Origin: Planococcus salinarum
GTDB taxonomy: Bacteria; Bacillota; Bacilli; Bacillales_A; Planococcaceae
Length of the DNA stretch: 64,000 nt
Assembly (NCBI RefSeq): GCF_007004625.1
Contig: NZ_VIFV01000009.1
Span: 48,141-112,140, forward strand
Direction of reading: 5' to 3'
The notes beneath the pieces are model-generated. The model ran no database searches. It saw nothing but the letters and a program-made list of their open reading frames with translations, and was not told the origin of the DNA. Positions 16,955-25,982 of this stretch are shown in pieces. How positions within the stretch are numbered: the first letter of the stretch is position 1; every line of letters starts with the position of its first letter. The translations under genes were made by a program, and so were the position numbers.

Positions 16955-17950
16955 GTGGCCATCCTGGTTTCTTCTGTTGATGTCGCAAAACTGGCGGGCG
17001 TGTCTCAAGCCACGGTTTCGAGAGTGATGAATAACCCGGAAAAAGTGAATGCGGAGACCTTTACGAAAGTGAATGCCGCTATTCAGGAATTGAATTACCG
17101 TCCCAATGCAGCTGCCCGTTCATTGATCAGCCGAAAAAGCGGTATCGTCGCGTTGCTTTGCGGTCCGCTGGAAGACCCTGATAACGCGGAGTTCAGCGCC
17201 CGTTCAATTGCCTATGCACAGGAAAAGGGCTTCATCACTGAAATTCACATCCAAGACCCGACTCAGCCGGGAACAGTTTTTGAAGCAATCAGCCGGTCGC
17301 AGGCGGAAGGGATCCTTGTAGGGCCCATCACCCCAGTCGGCACGGGCATCGCATCACTGAAAAATTCCGGAATTCCATTTGTGTTCTGCGGTGCCGACCA
17401 ACACGGTGAGCACAGGTTTGTGTCGCTGGATAACGCGGCTTCCGGTAAGCTGGCGGCGGATTATCTGAATAACCTAAGTCATACGGTCGTCGGCTGGGTA
17501 GGGGGCGGGCGCAATGAATCGCATCATGGCACCCGTTACAGGGGCTTTCTGGAAACGGCGAAGTCGCAAGGGATGAAGATCTGCAGTGCCGCCGGCGCAT
17601 ATTCTGATTTTGACGGCGTGCTCTCGGCGATGATGGCGAGAAAGGACCGGCCGACGGCAATTGCCGCCGCAACAGATGCCCTTGCTGCACAGGCCATTGA
17701 TTTTCTGATTGCCTATGGGTATTCGATACCGGAAGATATGTCGGTGCTGGGCATTGGCAATTCACCTCAATCAGCCATGAATTATCTGAGTTTGACCACT
17801 ATTGGATTGCCACCTGATAGAGATATTTTTAAAGAAGCTGTCACCGAATTGCTGGCATTGATCCATGGAGATTTTCCGAACCATTCCTTTAATGAGCGGA
17901 TTGAGCCTGAGCTTTTCATCCGAAACAGTTCAGCACCAAATCAGAAATAA
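16955..17950 (+). CDS. LacI-family transcriptional regulator
   Basis: About 331 aa. The N-terminal helix-turn-helix reads SSVDVAKLAGVSQATVSRVMNNPEKV (about 6-31), with the hinge-helix NYRPNAAARSL near 48. The rest is a periplasmic-binding-protein-like sensor domain; the effector cannot be read. The start is uncertain: GTG at 16955 is embedded in the AAAGGAGGTGG ribosome site, so true initiation may lie a few codons downstream (CTG 16964). A palindrome sits before the gene and a variant before the following MBL-fold gene, so it probably controls both. Confidence 0.9.
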   Translation: MAILVSSVDVAKLAGVSQATVSRVMNNPEKVNAETFTKVNAAIQELNYRPNAAARSLISRKSGIVALLCGPLEDPDNAEFSARSIAYAQEKGFITEIHIQDPTQPGTVFEAISRSQAEGILVGPITPVGTGIASLKNSGIPFVFCGADQHGEHRFVSLDNAASGKLAADYLNNLSHTVVGWVGGGRNESHHGTRYRGFLETAKSQGMKICSAAGAYSDFDGVLSAMMARKDRPTAIAAATDALAAQAIDFLIAYGYSIPEDMSVLGIGNSPQSAMNYLSLTTIGLPPDRDIFKEAVTELLALIHGDFPNHSFNERIEPELFIRNSSAPNQK

Positions 17951-17953
17951 TGA

Positions 17954-17967
17954 TGTATACGTATTCA
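17954..17967. promoter_or_regulatory. Second LacI-type operator, upstream of the MBL hydrolase
   Basis: TGTATACGTATTCA matches 16917-16930 with one change. It is followed by an extended -10 (TGGTATAAT, 18010-18018) and the MBL gene start at 18044. Confidence 0.6.
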
Positions 17968-18043
17968 TAGCCAGCAAATTAAGAACTTCTCCTCAAAAAA
18001 CAGAATCTTTGGTATAATGCAGGTATTTGAAGGAGGGATACGG

Positions 18044-19003
18044 ATGGCGAGTATTTATCCAGTGGATTTAACAGATCGAATTTCCTTGATTGATGGCTAT
18101 GACATGGGCATAGCAGAACGAACGGGTACATACGTCATTGCTGAAGAACAGCTGACGCTGATTGAAACCGGCCCCAGCCCTTCGGTGCAATATATACTGG
18201 AAGGATTGGCCAAATTGGGCCATAAACTTGCAGACGTCAAATACATCATCGTGACACATATTCATCTCGACCACGCAGGCGGCGCCGGATTGTTGATGCG
18301 CGATTGCCCGAATGCGAAACTGGTGGTGCACGCAAAAGGCGCCAGGCATTTGAGCGATCCGTCGCGTCTCATTGCCGGTGCGAAAATGGTTTACGGCGAT
18401 CGTTTTTCTGTTTTGTTCGACCCCATTGAAGCTGTGCCGGCAGAGCGGATTCTGGTCAAAGGGGAAGGTGATTATCTGGATATCGGCCCTGGCTGCCAGC
18501 TTGAATTCTGGGATTCGCCAGGACATGCCAACCATCATTTGGCCATCGTCGATCCGGTCAGCAACGGTATTTTCACCGGTGACACAGCAGGCATCCATTA
18601 CGCACAATTGGCAAAAGAAGGGATCGAATTCCATCTTCCTTCGACTTCACCGAATCAATTTGATCCGGAAAGTATGCGCAGTTCCATTTCACGGATGAGA
18701 GAAGGCGGGTTTACCCGGGTTTTCTATGGACATTTCGGCATGACTGAAAAACCCGATGCTGCATTTGCCCAAGCCCTTGAATGGCTCGATATTTTTATGG
18801 AGGAAGCGCAAGCAGCTGCCTCTGCCGGTGAGGGGCATACCGAGTTGGCTAAGCGCCTGAACGACATGGTCAAATCATCATTAAATTCTTTGGGCGTTCC
18901 GGAACATCATGAAGTTTATATGCTCATCGAACTCGATTTGATGGTAAGTTCCATGGGAATGCTGGATTACCTCAAAAAACAGGGACCACTATTGAAAAAA
19001 TGA
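18044..19003 (+). CDS. MBL-fold metallohydrolase
   Basis: A 319-aa metallo-beta-lactamase-fold protein. The metal motif THIHLDHAG lies near residues 71-79. Further ligands are likely the His in SPGHANHHL (about 165), the Asp in FTGDTAG (about 183) and the late His in FYGHFG (about 230). The order matches hydrolases of the glyoxalase II/lactonase group; the substrate is unknown. GAAGGAGGG directly before ATG 18044 sets the start. A LacI-type operator upstream suggests control by the preceding gene. No terminator is obvious immediately after. Confidence 0.85.
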   Translation: MASIYPVDLTDRISLIDGYDMGIAERTGTYVIAEEQLTLIETGPSPSVQYILEGLAKLGHKLADVKYIIVTHIHLDHAGGAGLLMRDCPNAKLVVHAKGARHLSDPSRLIAGAKMVYGDRFSVLFDPIEAVPAERILVKGEGDYLDIGPGCQLEFWDSPGHANHHLAIVDPVSNGIFTGDTAGIHYAQLAKEGIEFHLPSTSPNQFDPESMRSSISRMREGGFTRVFYGHFGMTEKPDAAFAQALEWLDIFMEEAQAAASAGEGHTELAKRLNDMVKSSLNSLGVPEHHEVYMLIELDLMVSSMGMLDYLKKQGPLLKK

Positions 19004-19294
19004 AGTTAGGGGACTGAAATCTGTACGGAAATATTTCTATTTCTTTACAGATTTTCTTGTTTAGAGTTTAACGGCAGTATTCGTGCTAAACTTGGAACTT
19101 CCGGAACGTTTTAACGTCCTATTGAAGTGCGAAAAGCGAGCAAATGCCGGTATTTATGGTAAGCTTAGTTGTTGGCAAAAAATAATTGCAAAATTTATCA
19201 ATAACAGGTGCTATTTAATGACTTCTTATGATTTAATTAATGGTGATGTTTTTTAATGAAAGAACTATAAAATAGATGAAATGAGGCAGCATGA
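19004..19294. other. Intergenic leader of asnB, no gene
   Basis: About 290 bp, AT-rich on its right side. I see no ORF, no T-box motif and no clear terminator. It presumably holds the asnB promoter. Confidence 0.45.
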
Positions 19295-21169
19295 ATGTGT
19301 GGATTTACAGGATTTATCGGTAACACTGAACGTGCCGGATCCGTTCTGGAAAAGATGATGGACCGGATTGTACATAGAGGACCAGATTCAGCTGGACAAT
19401 TCCTTGATGATACAGCAGCTCTTGGGTTTCGGAGGTTGAGCATCATCGACCTTGAAAGCGGGAGCCAACCTTTTTATAACGAAGATGATACGTTGGTGGC
19501 GATGGTCAACGGTGAAGTTTATAATTTCCAGGAACTGCGTGAAGAACTGATTGAAAAAGGCCACGCCTTTTCGACCCATTCGGATTGTGAAGTCATCATT
19601 CATGGCTACGAGGAATACGGAACTGCCATCTTCAGCCGGCTGCGCGGCATGTTTGCGTGCGCCATCTGGGATCGTACCAAGAAGAAACTGGTTGTGGCGA
19701 GAGATATGTTCGGCATCAAGCCGCTGTATTACGCCAATATGAACGGTGTTTTACTGTTCGGTTCTGAAATCAAAAGCTTTTTGCCGCACCCTGCATTCCG
19801 GAAAGAAGTAAATCGCGATGCGCTGAAGCCTTATTTGACATTCCAGTATTCCGTATTGGATGAAACATTCTTCAAAGGCGTGTTCAAATTGCCGGCAGCC
19901 CACTTCCTTGTTTTTGAAGAAGGCGAGATTTCCCTTGAACGCTATTGGGAGCCTGCATTTGATGTCAATGAAAAGCCGCTGGAAGAAACAGTGGAAGGGA
20001 TTGATGAGGTCATTCGCGAATCGATCCAGGCACACCGGATCAGTGATGTGAAAGTCGGCTCATTCCTGTCAAGCGGCGTGGATTCCAGTTATGTGGCTTC
20101 TGTCCTGAAACCGGATAAGACATTCACTGTCGGCTTCAGCGACAAGAATTTCTCTGAAATTGACAATGCCAAGCAATTATCGGATGAACTGGATATCCAG
20201 AATATCTCCGAAGTGCTGAATTCGGATGAATGTTTCAACGAAATTGAACAAATCCAGTACCTGATGGATGAACCGCATTCCAATCCGTCGATCGTACCGC
20301 TTTATTTCCTTGCGAAGCTGGCGAAGAAAGATGTAACGGTTGTGCTTTCCGGAGAGGGAGCGGATGAATTGTTCGGTGGCTACGACGATTATGATGTGCG
20401 CCCGAACCTGAAGAAATACCGCAAGCTCCCGGCAGGTCTGCGTTCCTCCATTGGAGCGGCTGCAGCCAAACTTCCCGAAATGCGCGGCAGACAATTCCTG
20501 ATTCAAGGCGGACTCCCTGTCGAGAAGTGGTTTATCGGCCAGGCGAATGTGTTCCCGGAAGCGGAAGCAGCGAAAATGCTGAAAGCCGATTACCAGCACG
20601 GCCCTTCGGTGGAAGACATTGTTCGTCCCGTCTACGATCGCGTCAAAGGCAAAGACGATTTGACCAAAATGCAGTACCTCGATTTGAACCTTTGGCTGGT
20701 AGGGGATATCCTATTGAAAGCCGATAAGATGAGCATGGCGCATTCCCTGGAGCTGCGCGTTCCTTTCCTGGATAAGAAAGTGATGGCGACAGCTGCAGAA
20801 TTGCCGGCGAAATACCGCATCGGCGAGAATGACACGAAATACGCCATGCGTCTTGCGGCGCGCCGGGCACTTCCGGAAGCGTCTGCAAACCGCAAAAAAA
20901 TGGGCTTCCCGGTACCGATTCGCAACTGGATCCGTGAAGACAAATTCCATCAGCAGATCAAAGCGTATTTTACTTCTGCAGAAGCGGCGGAATTCTTCAA
21001 CCAGAACGAATTGCTCGCTTTACTGGATGAGCATTACACGAATAAAGCCAATAATGCACGCAAAATCTGGACCATTTTCATGTTCCTCGTCTGGCACAGA
21101 CGTTATTTTGTTGTCGAACAGCAAGATGCCGTGCAAATCCCGGTAGATGTGGAATCCGCTTTGGTGTAA
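19295..21169 (+). CDS. asnB: Asparagine synthase (glutamine-hydrolysing)
   Basis: Makes asparagine from aspartate, ATP and glutamine. The 624-aa protein starts MCGFTGFIG; Cys2 is the glutaminase nucleophile, which fixes the start at 19295 rather than the out-of-frame ATG at 19291. The N-terminal Ntn glutaminase domain (1 to about 210) has RRLSIIDLESG and NGEVYN. The synthetase domain carries the P-loop FLSSGVDSSYVAS (about 255) and SGEGADELFGGYDDYD (about 353). It is monocistronic with a shared terminator downstream. There is only a weak ribosome site (TGAGGCAGC). Confidence 0.96.
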   Translation: MCGFTGFIGNTERAGSVLEKMMDRIVHRGPDSAGQFLDDTAALGFRRLSIIDLESGSQPFYNEDDTLVAMVNGEVYNFQELREELIEKGHAFSTHSDCEVIIHGYEEYGTAIFSRLRGMFACAIWDRTKKKLVVARDMFGIKPLYYANMNGVLLFGSEIKSFLPHPAFRKEVNRDALKPYLTFQYSVLDETFFKGVFKLPAAHFLVFEEGEISLERYWEPAFDVNEKPLEETVEGIDEVIRESIQAHRISDVKVGSFLSSGVDSSYVASVLKPDKTFTVGFSDKNFSEIDNAKQLSDELDIQNISEVLNSDECFNEIEQIQYLMDEPHSNPSIVPLYFLAKLAKKDVTVVLSGEGADELFGGYDDYDVRPNLKKYRKLPAGLRSSIGAAAAKLPEMRGRQFLIQGGLPVEKWFIGQANVFPEAEAAKMLKADYQHGPSVEDIVRPVYDRVKGKDDLTKMQYLDLNLWLVGDILLKADKMSMAHSLELRVPFLDKKVMATAAELPAKYRIGENDTKYAMRLAARRALPEASANRKKMGFPVPIRNWIREDKFHQQIKAYFTSAEAAEFFNQNELLALLDEHYTNKANNARKIWTIFMFLVWHRRYFVVEQQDAVQIPVDVESALV

Positions 21170-21175
21170 AAATGC

Positions 21176-21222
21176 AAAAAGCAGCAACGTTCAGGCAGCG
21201 GCCTGTAACATTGCTGCTTTTT
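21176..21222. terminator. Bidirectional terminator between asnB and nnrD
   Basis: AAAAAGCAGCAA / TTGCTGCTTTTT outer stem plus an inner CAGGC/GCCTG stem; A and T runs on both sides suit convergent genes. Confidence 0.88.
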
Positions 21223-22060
21223 ATGTTTCAAAGGATTTCATGACAACAGGCAGCAGTTCCGTCAGCTCATGGGCCACAAGGGTATGGGCGGAGCGGCTGC
21301 GTATCCACTCGTCGGCGCATGCACCGTGCAGATGAACGGCGTTCAGAACCGCATGCTGCCAATTGTCATGGAAGCAAAGCATGCCAAGGATCATGCCGGT
21401 CAGCGTATCGCCGGTGCCTCCTTTGGCCAGAGCACTGTTGCCTGTCGCATTAATGAACGTTTCTCCATCGGGAAAAGCGATGATAGTGCTCTTGCCTTTC
21501 AGCACAATCGTGATGCCCGTTTTCATGGCCCATTTGACAGCATGCCCAGCGCGGTTATTTTGCAATTCTTCCACGGATACCCCGGTGATCCGTGAAAATT
21601 CTCCCGCATGCGGGGTCAGGATGACTGGAGCCGAAGCGCGGCTGTAGCTTCTGGCTGATAGCGCGCCGGCATCAAGCACGAGCGGCTTGCCAGCTGCCAG
21701 CAACCGTTCCACAGCCTGTTCAGTTGCTTCACCCGGGATGATGCCGGGCCCGATAGCGATGGCCCGGAACCCGTCTAAATCTGTCGTGGCGCTTGTGAGC
21801 CGTTTCATCATAGCCGGGTCGAATGTCGCTTCTGGTACAAGCGCAGCAATAACCGGAATCGACTCTGCGGCGGTGGCGACCACCAGCTTACCCAACCCGC
21901 TGCGCATGGCACCTTTGGCAGCCAGCGCTGCTGCTCCCGGCATTCCCGGACTGCCGGCCACCAGCAGCGCAGTGCCATATGTTCCCTTATGGCCGTCGTC
22001 ACGGCGGGCAGGCAACGTTCTGGATACGTCCTGCTTGGACCATTGCGGTATCTTCTCCAT
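21221..22060 (-). CDS. nnrD: ADP-dependent (S)-NAD(P)H-hydrate dehydratase
   Basis: Repairs hydrated NAD(P)H with ADP as phosphate donor. The 279-aa protein matches the ribokinase-like CARKD/YjeF C-terminal family: GTALLVAGSPGMPGAAALAAKGAMRSG near 30-56, ILTPHAGEFSRI near 140, and the anion-hole motif NSALAKGGTGDTLTGMI near 212-228. The epimerase domain found fused in many bacteria is absent, as in Bacillus. GGAAGGATG lies upstream of the ATG. Convergent with asnB. Confidence 0.94.
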   Translation of the reverse strand: MEKIPQWSKQDVSRTLPARRDDGHKGTYGTALLVAGSPGMPGAAALAAKGAMRSGLGKLVVATAAESIPVIAALVPEATFDPAMMKRLTSATTDLDGFRAIAIGPGIIPGEATEQAVERLLAAGKPLVLDAGALSARSYSRASAPVILTPHAGEFSRITGVSVEELQNNRAGHAVKWAMKTGITIVLKGKSTIIAFPDGETFINATGNSALAKGGTGDTLTGMILGMLCFHDNWQHAVLNAVHLHGACADEWIRSRSAHTLVAHELTELLPVVMKSFET

Positions 22061-22229
22061 CGATTTCGCATCCTTCCTTTAAATGTGCATTAACCTGAAT
22101 CTGGATCGGCTAAACCATCTGGCGTTTATTTTTTTGCAAAGCAGCCAATAAAATATAAACCGGATTGAATGCTGCTGGAGCGGGTAAAGAAGAAGAAACA
22201 GAAATAAAAAGCAGTGCTGAAGGTGCCTG

Positions 22230-22379
22230 ATGAAAAAGCGAAGCAAAAAGAAGAAGAGAACGCAAAGGGGAGTTTTACGGGTTCACCCGAGCAGCAGTTG
22301 CCCGGATCTCGAGGCCGAAGAAAGAAAAGACCTTGCGCCTTCAAAGGACTCTTCTTCTGATAAACAAAAAGACGAATAA
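22230..22379 (+). CDS. Possible 49-aa highly charged small protein
   Basis: A short frame starting MKKRSKKKKRTQRG and ending SSSDKQKDE, ahead of a strong terminator; GAAGGTG lies just upstream of the ATG. The terminator and ribosome site argue for a real gene. However, the neighbouring frame also reads like charged coding sequence (DEKAKQKEEENAKGS), so this could be the remains of a longer frameshifted gene. I recognise no family. Confidence 0.3.
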   Translation: MKKRSKKKKRTQRGVLRVHPSSSCPDLEAEERKDLAPSKDSSSDKQKDE

Positions 22380-22421
22380 AATTTGCCTTCCAGTTCCCTT
22401 GGGAATTGGAAGGCAAATTTT
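22379..22421 (+). terminator. Strong terminator after the small charged ORF
   Basis: 14-bp stem AAATTTGCCTTCCA / TGGAAGGCAAATTT (22379-22392 with 22407-22420). From 22422 to 22634 no gene is seen. Confidence 0.85.
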
Positions 22422-22634
22422 CTATATTGCTTATGAGCTTTCGATGTTTATTTGAAAAATGGTACTTTATGTATTTATTTCTTTGTAAGGATGAAGTAAG
22501 ATGGAAGGGGGTAAAGTAGCCAGAAATGTCTGAAAATATAAAAGGGTACGAGTTTCAGATTTTATGATGACCTGTAGAGTTTCTGTTTCTCTGCCATCAA
22601 GTCACGGGAATACATGATTCGGAGGCGTGGTATT

Positions 22635-23022
22635 ATGGAAGAAAAGGAAAAAGAAGAGTTTTTCCGGAAATTCAATGAGTCTTTTTTTAAAAGGAGATCA
22701 GGACTTCATCAGTGAGCATGTTACTGAGAACGTATCGTGGTCCATGGTCGGTACTGTGCCGGTAAAGGGCAAACAGGGGCTGCTTGATGCTGCGTTCGGC
22801 ATTGCAGATTTCGACGCTATGGATTTTCAGATAGAAACGATAATCTGCAACAACGGCGAAGCGGCGGTAAAAGGCATTAGCTCACGTAAAAATGAAGAAG
22901 GCAAAACCCGGAAATTCTGCTACGTGGATTTATATCGGCTGGATAAAGAAAATCTGGAAAAAGTCAGAAGCATTGTAACATTCGTTATTGAATTGAAGGA
23001 GGAGAACGTGGAGGTGGAATGA
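22635..23022 (+). pseudogene. NTF2/SnoaL-like protein with a frameshift in a T7 run
   Basis: The natural start is ATG 22635, nine bases after GGAGG. It gives MEEKEKEEFFRKFNES and then reaches a stop at codon 27. The other frame, reaching 23022, continues with DQDFISEHVTENVSWSMVGT and the NTF2-like core (KGKQGLLDAAF, GEAAVKGISS, YVDLYRL). Removing one T from the seven at 22682-22688 joins them as ESFLKGDQDFISEHV, a normal SnoaL-like start, for about 128 aa. Either a recent frameshift or a homopolymer sequencing error. Function of the family member is unknown. Confidence 0.75.
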
Positions 23023-23320
23023 GGAAAAAGAAGGGATAAGCATGACGGAATAATAATCATCAATTTTTGCAGTGGCCTTGCTAAGCCTGATGTTTATGAT
23101 TCCCTCTTTTTTATCATAAAAAGTAAGCTGATCCCGTGTTAGCCGCTCTGCGGTTTTTCTTCATTAAAAACCTGCCGGCTGTTCTCTTTTTGGCCTCCAT
23201 CACTTACTCGTCATTCGCTATTGACGTAACGGGCTATTTCCGTATAATGATTATAATTTTGCGTTGATGAATTTTCCAGTTGCACTGTTTCATCTTTTAA
23301 TGGGAGAGGATGATGTGAAT
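23023..23320. other. Intergenic region, no gene
   Basis: 298 bp between the NTF2-like and Nudix genes. It has a very short hairpin near 23140 (CCGC/GCGG then T) and no convincing ORF. Confidence 0.4.
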
Positions 23321-23746
23321 ATGAGGTCAAGGGCAGCGCTGCTGATTGTAGATAACGGCCATTTGGCATTGATTAAACGGATCTGTGATGATGAGACTTA
23401 TTATGTTTTCCCGGGAGGCGGCATAGAAGCAGGCGAATTACCCCAGGCTGCCGCAGAACGGGAAGCGTTGGAAGAGTTGGGTGTCAAAGTGGAGATGGGT
23501 CCCCAGGTATTTCTAACAATAGGCTCTGGTAAAGAGTATTATTTTTTGGCTTCGATAACAGAGGGCCGATTCGGTTCCGGTAGCGGCGAAGAATACACCG
23601 ATCCTGAGCGGGGCCGAGGAAGTTATAAGCCAGTCTGGGTGCCGGTTGAAATGCTGACGGCTATCAGTTTATATCCGGAAGCTCTGGCAGTTGCTGTGTT
23701 ACGACAATATACAGCAGGAGAATTACAGTATAATAAATGGGCCTGA
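23321..23746 (+). CDS. Nudix hydrolase
   Basis: A 141-aa Nudix protein. The Nudix box begins GGGIEAGELPQAAAERE at about residue 33 and ends LEELGV, matching Gx5Ex7REUxEExGU. These enzymes hydrolyse nucleoside diphosphates linked to another group; the substrate is not readable here. The frame is open to 23264, but GAGAGGATGATGTGAAT places the start at ATG 23321 (MRSRAALLIV). Single gene with a bidirectional terminator shared with ptsI. Confidence 0.88.
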   Translation: MRSRAALLIVDNGHLALIKRICDDETYYVFPGGGIEAGELPQAAAEREALEELGVKVEMGPQVFLTIGSGKEYYFLASITEGRFGSGSGEEYTDPERGRGSYKPVWVPVEMLTAISLYPEALAVAVLRQYTAGELQYNKWA

Positions 23747-23762
23747 TAATTTGTGGAACTAG

Positions 23763-23805
23763 AAAAGCCATTGAAAAAGTAACTTTTTCAATGGCTTTTT
23801 CTATT
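23763..23805. terminator. Bidirectional terminator between Nudix gene and ptsI
   Basis: Perfect 18-bp inverted repeat AAAAGCCATTGAAAAAGT / ACTTTTTCAATGGCTTTT, with T tract to the right. Confidence 0.92.
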
Positions 23806-23823
23806 TGATCCATAGTTACCTGA

Positions 23824-25542
23824 CTAATGTTTAACCAAGCCAGCCACATATTGCTTAACTTCTTCTGCAGTGGCTAATGACAGGATCTGTTCTGTGTGTG
23901 TAACCAGTTCCGCTTTGGACAGCGTACTGATCAGTGAGCGGGTTTTCAATATCGATGAAGCACTCATGGAAAACTCATCCAGTCCGAGTCCGAGCAAGAT
24001 AGGAACGGCCAATTCTTCTCCAGCCATCTCTCCGCACATGCCTGCCCATTTTCCTTCTTTATGGGCAGCGTCAATCACCATTTTGACCATCCGCAGAATA
24101 GCCGGATTGAATGGCTGGTAAAGATGGGCCACGTTTTCATTCATGCGGTCCGCTGCAAGCGTATATTGAATCAGGTCATTCGTGCCGATCGAAAAGAAAT
24201 CGACTTCTTTGGCAAAAAGATCCGCCATGACAGCAGTGGATGGAATTTCGACCATGATGCCGACTTCAATCTCTTCGTTGAAAGGAATGCCTTCCGCTGC
24301 CAATTTTTCCTGTTCTTCGACGAACAATTGTTTCGCCTGCCTGAATTCCTCCAGCGTGGCAATCATCGGAAACATGATTTTCAGGTTGCCATGAACGCTG
24401 GAACGGATCAACGCCCGCAACTGGGTTCTGAACATATCCGGCATTTCGAGGCACAGCCTGATGGCGCGGAGTCCCAGGAAGGGATTCAATTCTTTTGGGA
24501 GATCCAGGTAGGATAATTCCTTGTCGCCGCCGATGTCCAGTGTGCGCACGACCGTCGGCTTGCTGCCCATCCGTTCCAGGACTTCCGAGTAAATCTCAAA
24601 TTGCTGTTCTTCGGTAGGGAAGCTGTCCCGGCCCATGTAAAGGAATTCGGTCCGGAACAGTCCGATTGCTTCTGCGCCATTTTCAAGAGCGGAGTTCAGG
24701 TCTTTCGGCGAGCCGATGTTAGCACCGAGTTCCACTTCAACCCCGTCTGCAGACAAAGTAGCCGCATCTTTCAACGACGCCAGCTGTGTTTTCTGATGGG
24801 CAAATTCTTCTTTGCGTTTTCCGTAATGTTGCAGTTCCTCTTTTGTCGGATTGGCAATAATCTTCCCTTCGATGCCGTCAACGATCAGCACAGTGCCATC
24901 CTCCAAATTTTCCATCAAGTGCTTGACTCCCACCACAGCCGGTATTTCCAAAGTTCTGGCCAGTATTGCAGAATGTGAAGTCCGTCCACCTATTTCCGTT
25001 ACGAAGCCCTGGATAAATTCAGGGTTGAACTGAACGGTATCCGAAGGTGTCAGGTCTTCCGCCAAAATGATCACTTTTTCGGAAATAAGCCCGGGATTCG
25101 GAACTTTTACCCCGAGCAGATGCCCAAGGACACGGTTACGGACATCTTTTACATCCGCAGCGCGTTCCTTCATATAATCATTGTCCATTGAAGAGAAGAT
25201 GCCGATGAACATCTCAGCTACTTCATGTAGGGCAAATTCTGCGTTGACATGATCTGTTGTGATTTTTTCAGTGATCGGGCCGATCAGCTCCGGGTCGCTA
25301 AGTACCATCAGGTGCGCGCCGAATATCGCCGCTTCTTTGGGGCCAATCTGTTTTTCGGCCTGTTCCTTGATAAGTTCCAATTCAGCAGTGGATTTAGCCA
25401 GAGCCGATTGTAACCGCTCGATTTCAGGGCCGGGTTCCGCAATCATTATCTTCTCAAACTCAAGCGACGGATTTTCCAAACGATATGTCTTTGCGATGGC
25501 AATTCCGTCAGAAGCCGCAATTCCATAAAGTTGGGAAGTCAT
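23824..25542 (-). CDS. ptsI: PTS enzyme I (phosphoenolpyruvate-protein phosphotransferase)
   Basis: Takes phosphate from PEP and passes it to HPr. The 572-aa length is standard. The phosphohistidine lies in [12 protein letters not shown] (about H190), the PEP-binding barrel has [16 protein letters not shown] (about 290) and [14 protein letters not shown] (about 450), and the catalytic Cys lies in [10 protein letters not shown] (about 500). The ATG overlaps the ptsH stop by four bases, so the two are one coupled operon. The unit is divergent from the fructose operon fruR-fruK-fruA. Confidence 0.97.
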   Translation of the reverse strand: MTSQLYGIAASDGIAIAKTYRLENPSLEFEKIMIAEPGPEIERLQSALAKSTAELELIKEQAEKQIGPKEAAIFGAHLMVLSDPELIGPITEKITTDHVNAEFALHEVAEMFIGIFSSMDNDYMKERAADVKDVRNRVLGHLLGVKVPNPGLISEKVIILAEDLTPSDTVQFNPEFIQGFVTEIGGRTSHSAILARTLEIPAVVGVKHLMENLEDGTVLIVDGIEGKIIANPTKEELQHYGKRKEEFAHQKTQLASLKDAATLSADGVEVELGANIGSPKDLNSALENGAEAIGLFRTEFLYMGRDSFPTEEQQFEIYSEVLERMGSKPTVVRTLDIGGDKELSYLDLPKELNPFLGLRAIRLCLEMPDMFRTQLRALIRSSVHGNLKIMFPMIATLEEFRQAKQLFVEEQEKLAAEGIPFNEEIEVGIMVEIPSTAVMADLFAKEVDFFSIGTNDLIQYTLAADRMNENVAHLYQPFNPAILRMVKMVIDAAHKEGKWAGMCGEMAGEELAVPILLGLGLDEFSMSASSILKTRSLISTLSKAELVTHTEQILSLATAEEVKQYVAGLVKH

Positions 25543-25808
25543 TGGTTTGAAATCCCTTCATCCTTCATCGCCTCTTCAATTGTTGCCATTGCCTCATCTT
25601 CATCTTCACCGTCTGCTGAAATGGTGACAATTGAGCCTGAAGAAATCCCGAGGGACATAACTCCCAAAATCGATTTCAAATTGACTTTTTTGCCTTTGAA
25701 TTCAAGCATGATATCCGATTTGAATTTGCTTACTGAACCGACCAGTGCAGAAGCGGGACGCGCGTGCATACCTGCTTCATCTGTAATTGTGAATTGTTTT
25801 TCAGTCAT
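25539..25808 (-). CDS. ptsH: Phosphocarrier protein HPr
   Basis: The small PTS carrier, 89 aa from ATG 25808 (AAGGAGGAATTATA upstream); the longer open frame to 25835 lacks a ribosome site. His15 lies in GMHARPAS and the regulatory Ser46 in [12 protein letters not shown], so it can be phosphorylated by HPr kinase and act with CcpA in carbon catabolite control. First gene of ptsHI, divergent from fruRKA across a 174-bp region with a cre-like site. Confidence 0.97.
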   Translation of the reverse strand: MTEKQFTITDEAGMHARPASALVGSVSKFKSDIMLEFKGKKVNLKSILGVMSLGISSGSIVTISADGEDEDEAMATIEEAMKDEGISNQ

Positions 25809-25881
25809 TATAATTCCTCCTTGGTTTGTTGGCACTCTTAATTTCTTTTTATTTAAAACCTTGTATGAAAGGCTTTTATAG

Positions 25882-25903
25882 AATCAAATGAGCGCTTTTG
25901 ATT
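25882..25903. promoter_or_regulatory. Inverted repeat in the ptsH-fruR intergenic region
   Basis: AATCAAA - eight bases - TTTGATT, between the divergent starts. It could be an operator for the DeoR-type FruR, but this is inference from position only. Confidence 0.4.
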
Positions 25904-25928
25904 GCTTATGAATGATTATGATTGATTT

Positions 25929-25942
25929 TGGAAGCGATTTCA
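25929..25942. promoter_or_regulatory. cre-like CcpA site upstream of fruR
   Basis: TGGAAGCGATTTCA matches the cre consensus TGWAANCGNTNWCA at all fixed positions except the W at position 3. It lies 41 bp before the fruR start and 121 bp before ptsH. CcpA control of the fru operon is therefore likely. Confidence 0.65.
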
Positions 25943-25982
25943 AGTAATATCATTTTAAATCATACTAAAAGAAGGTGCAGGT

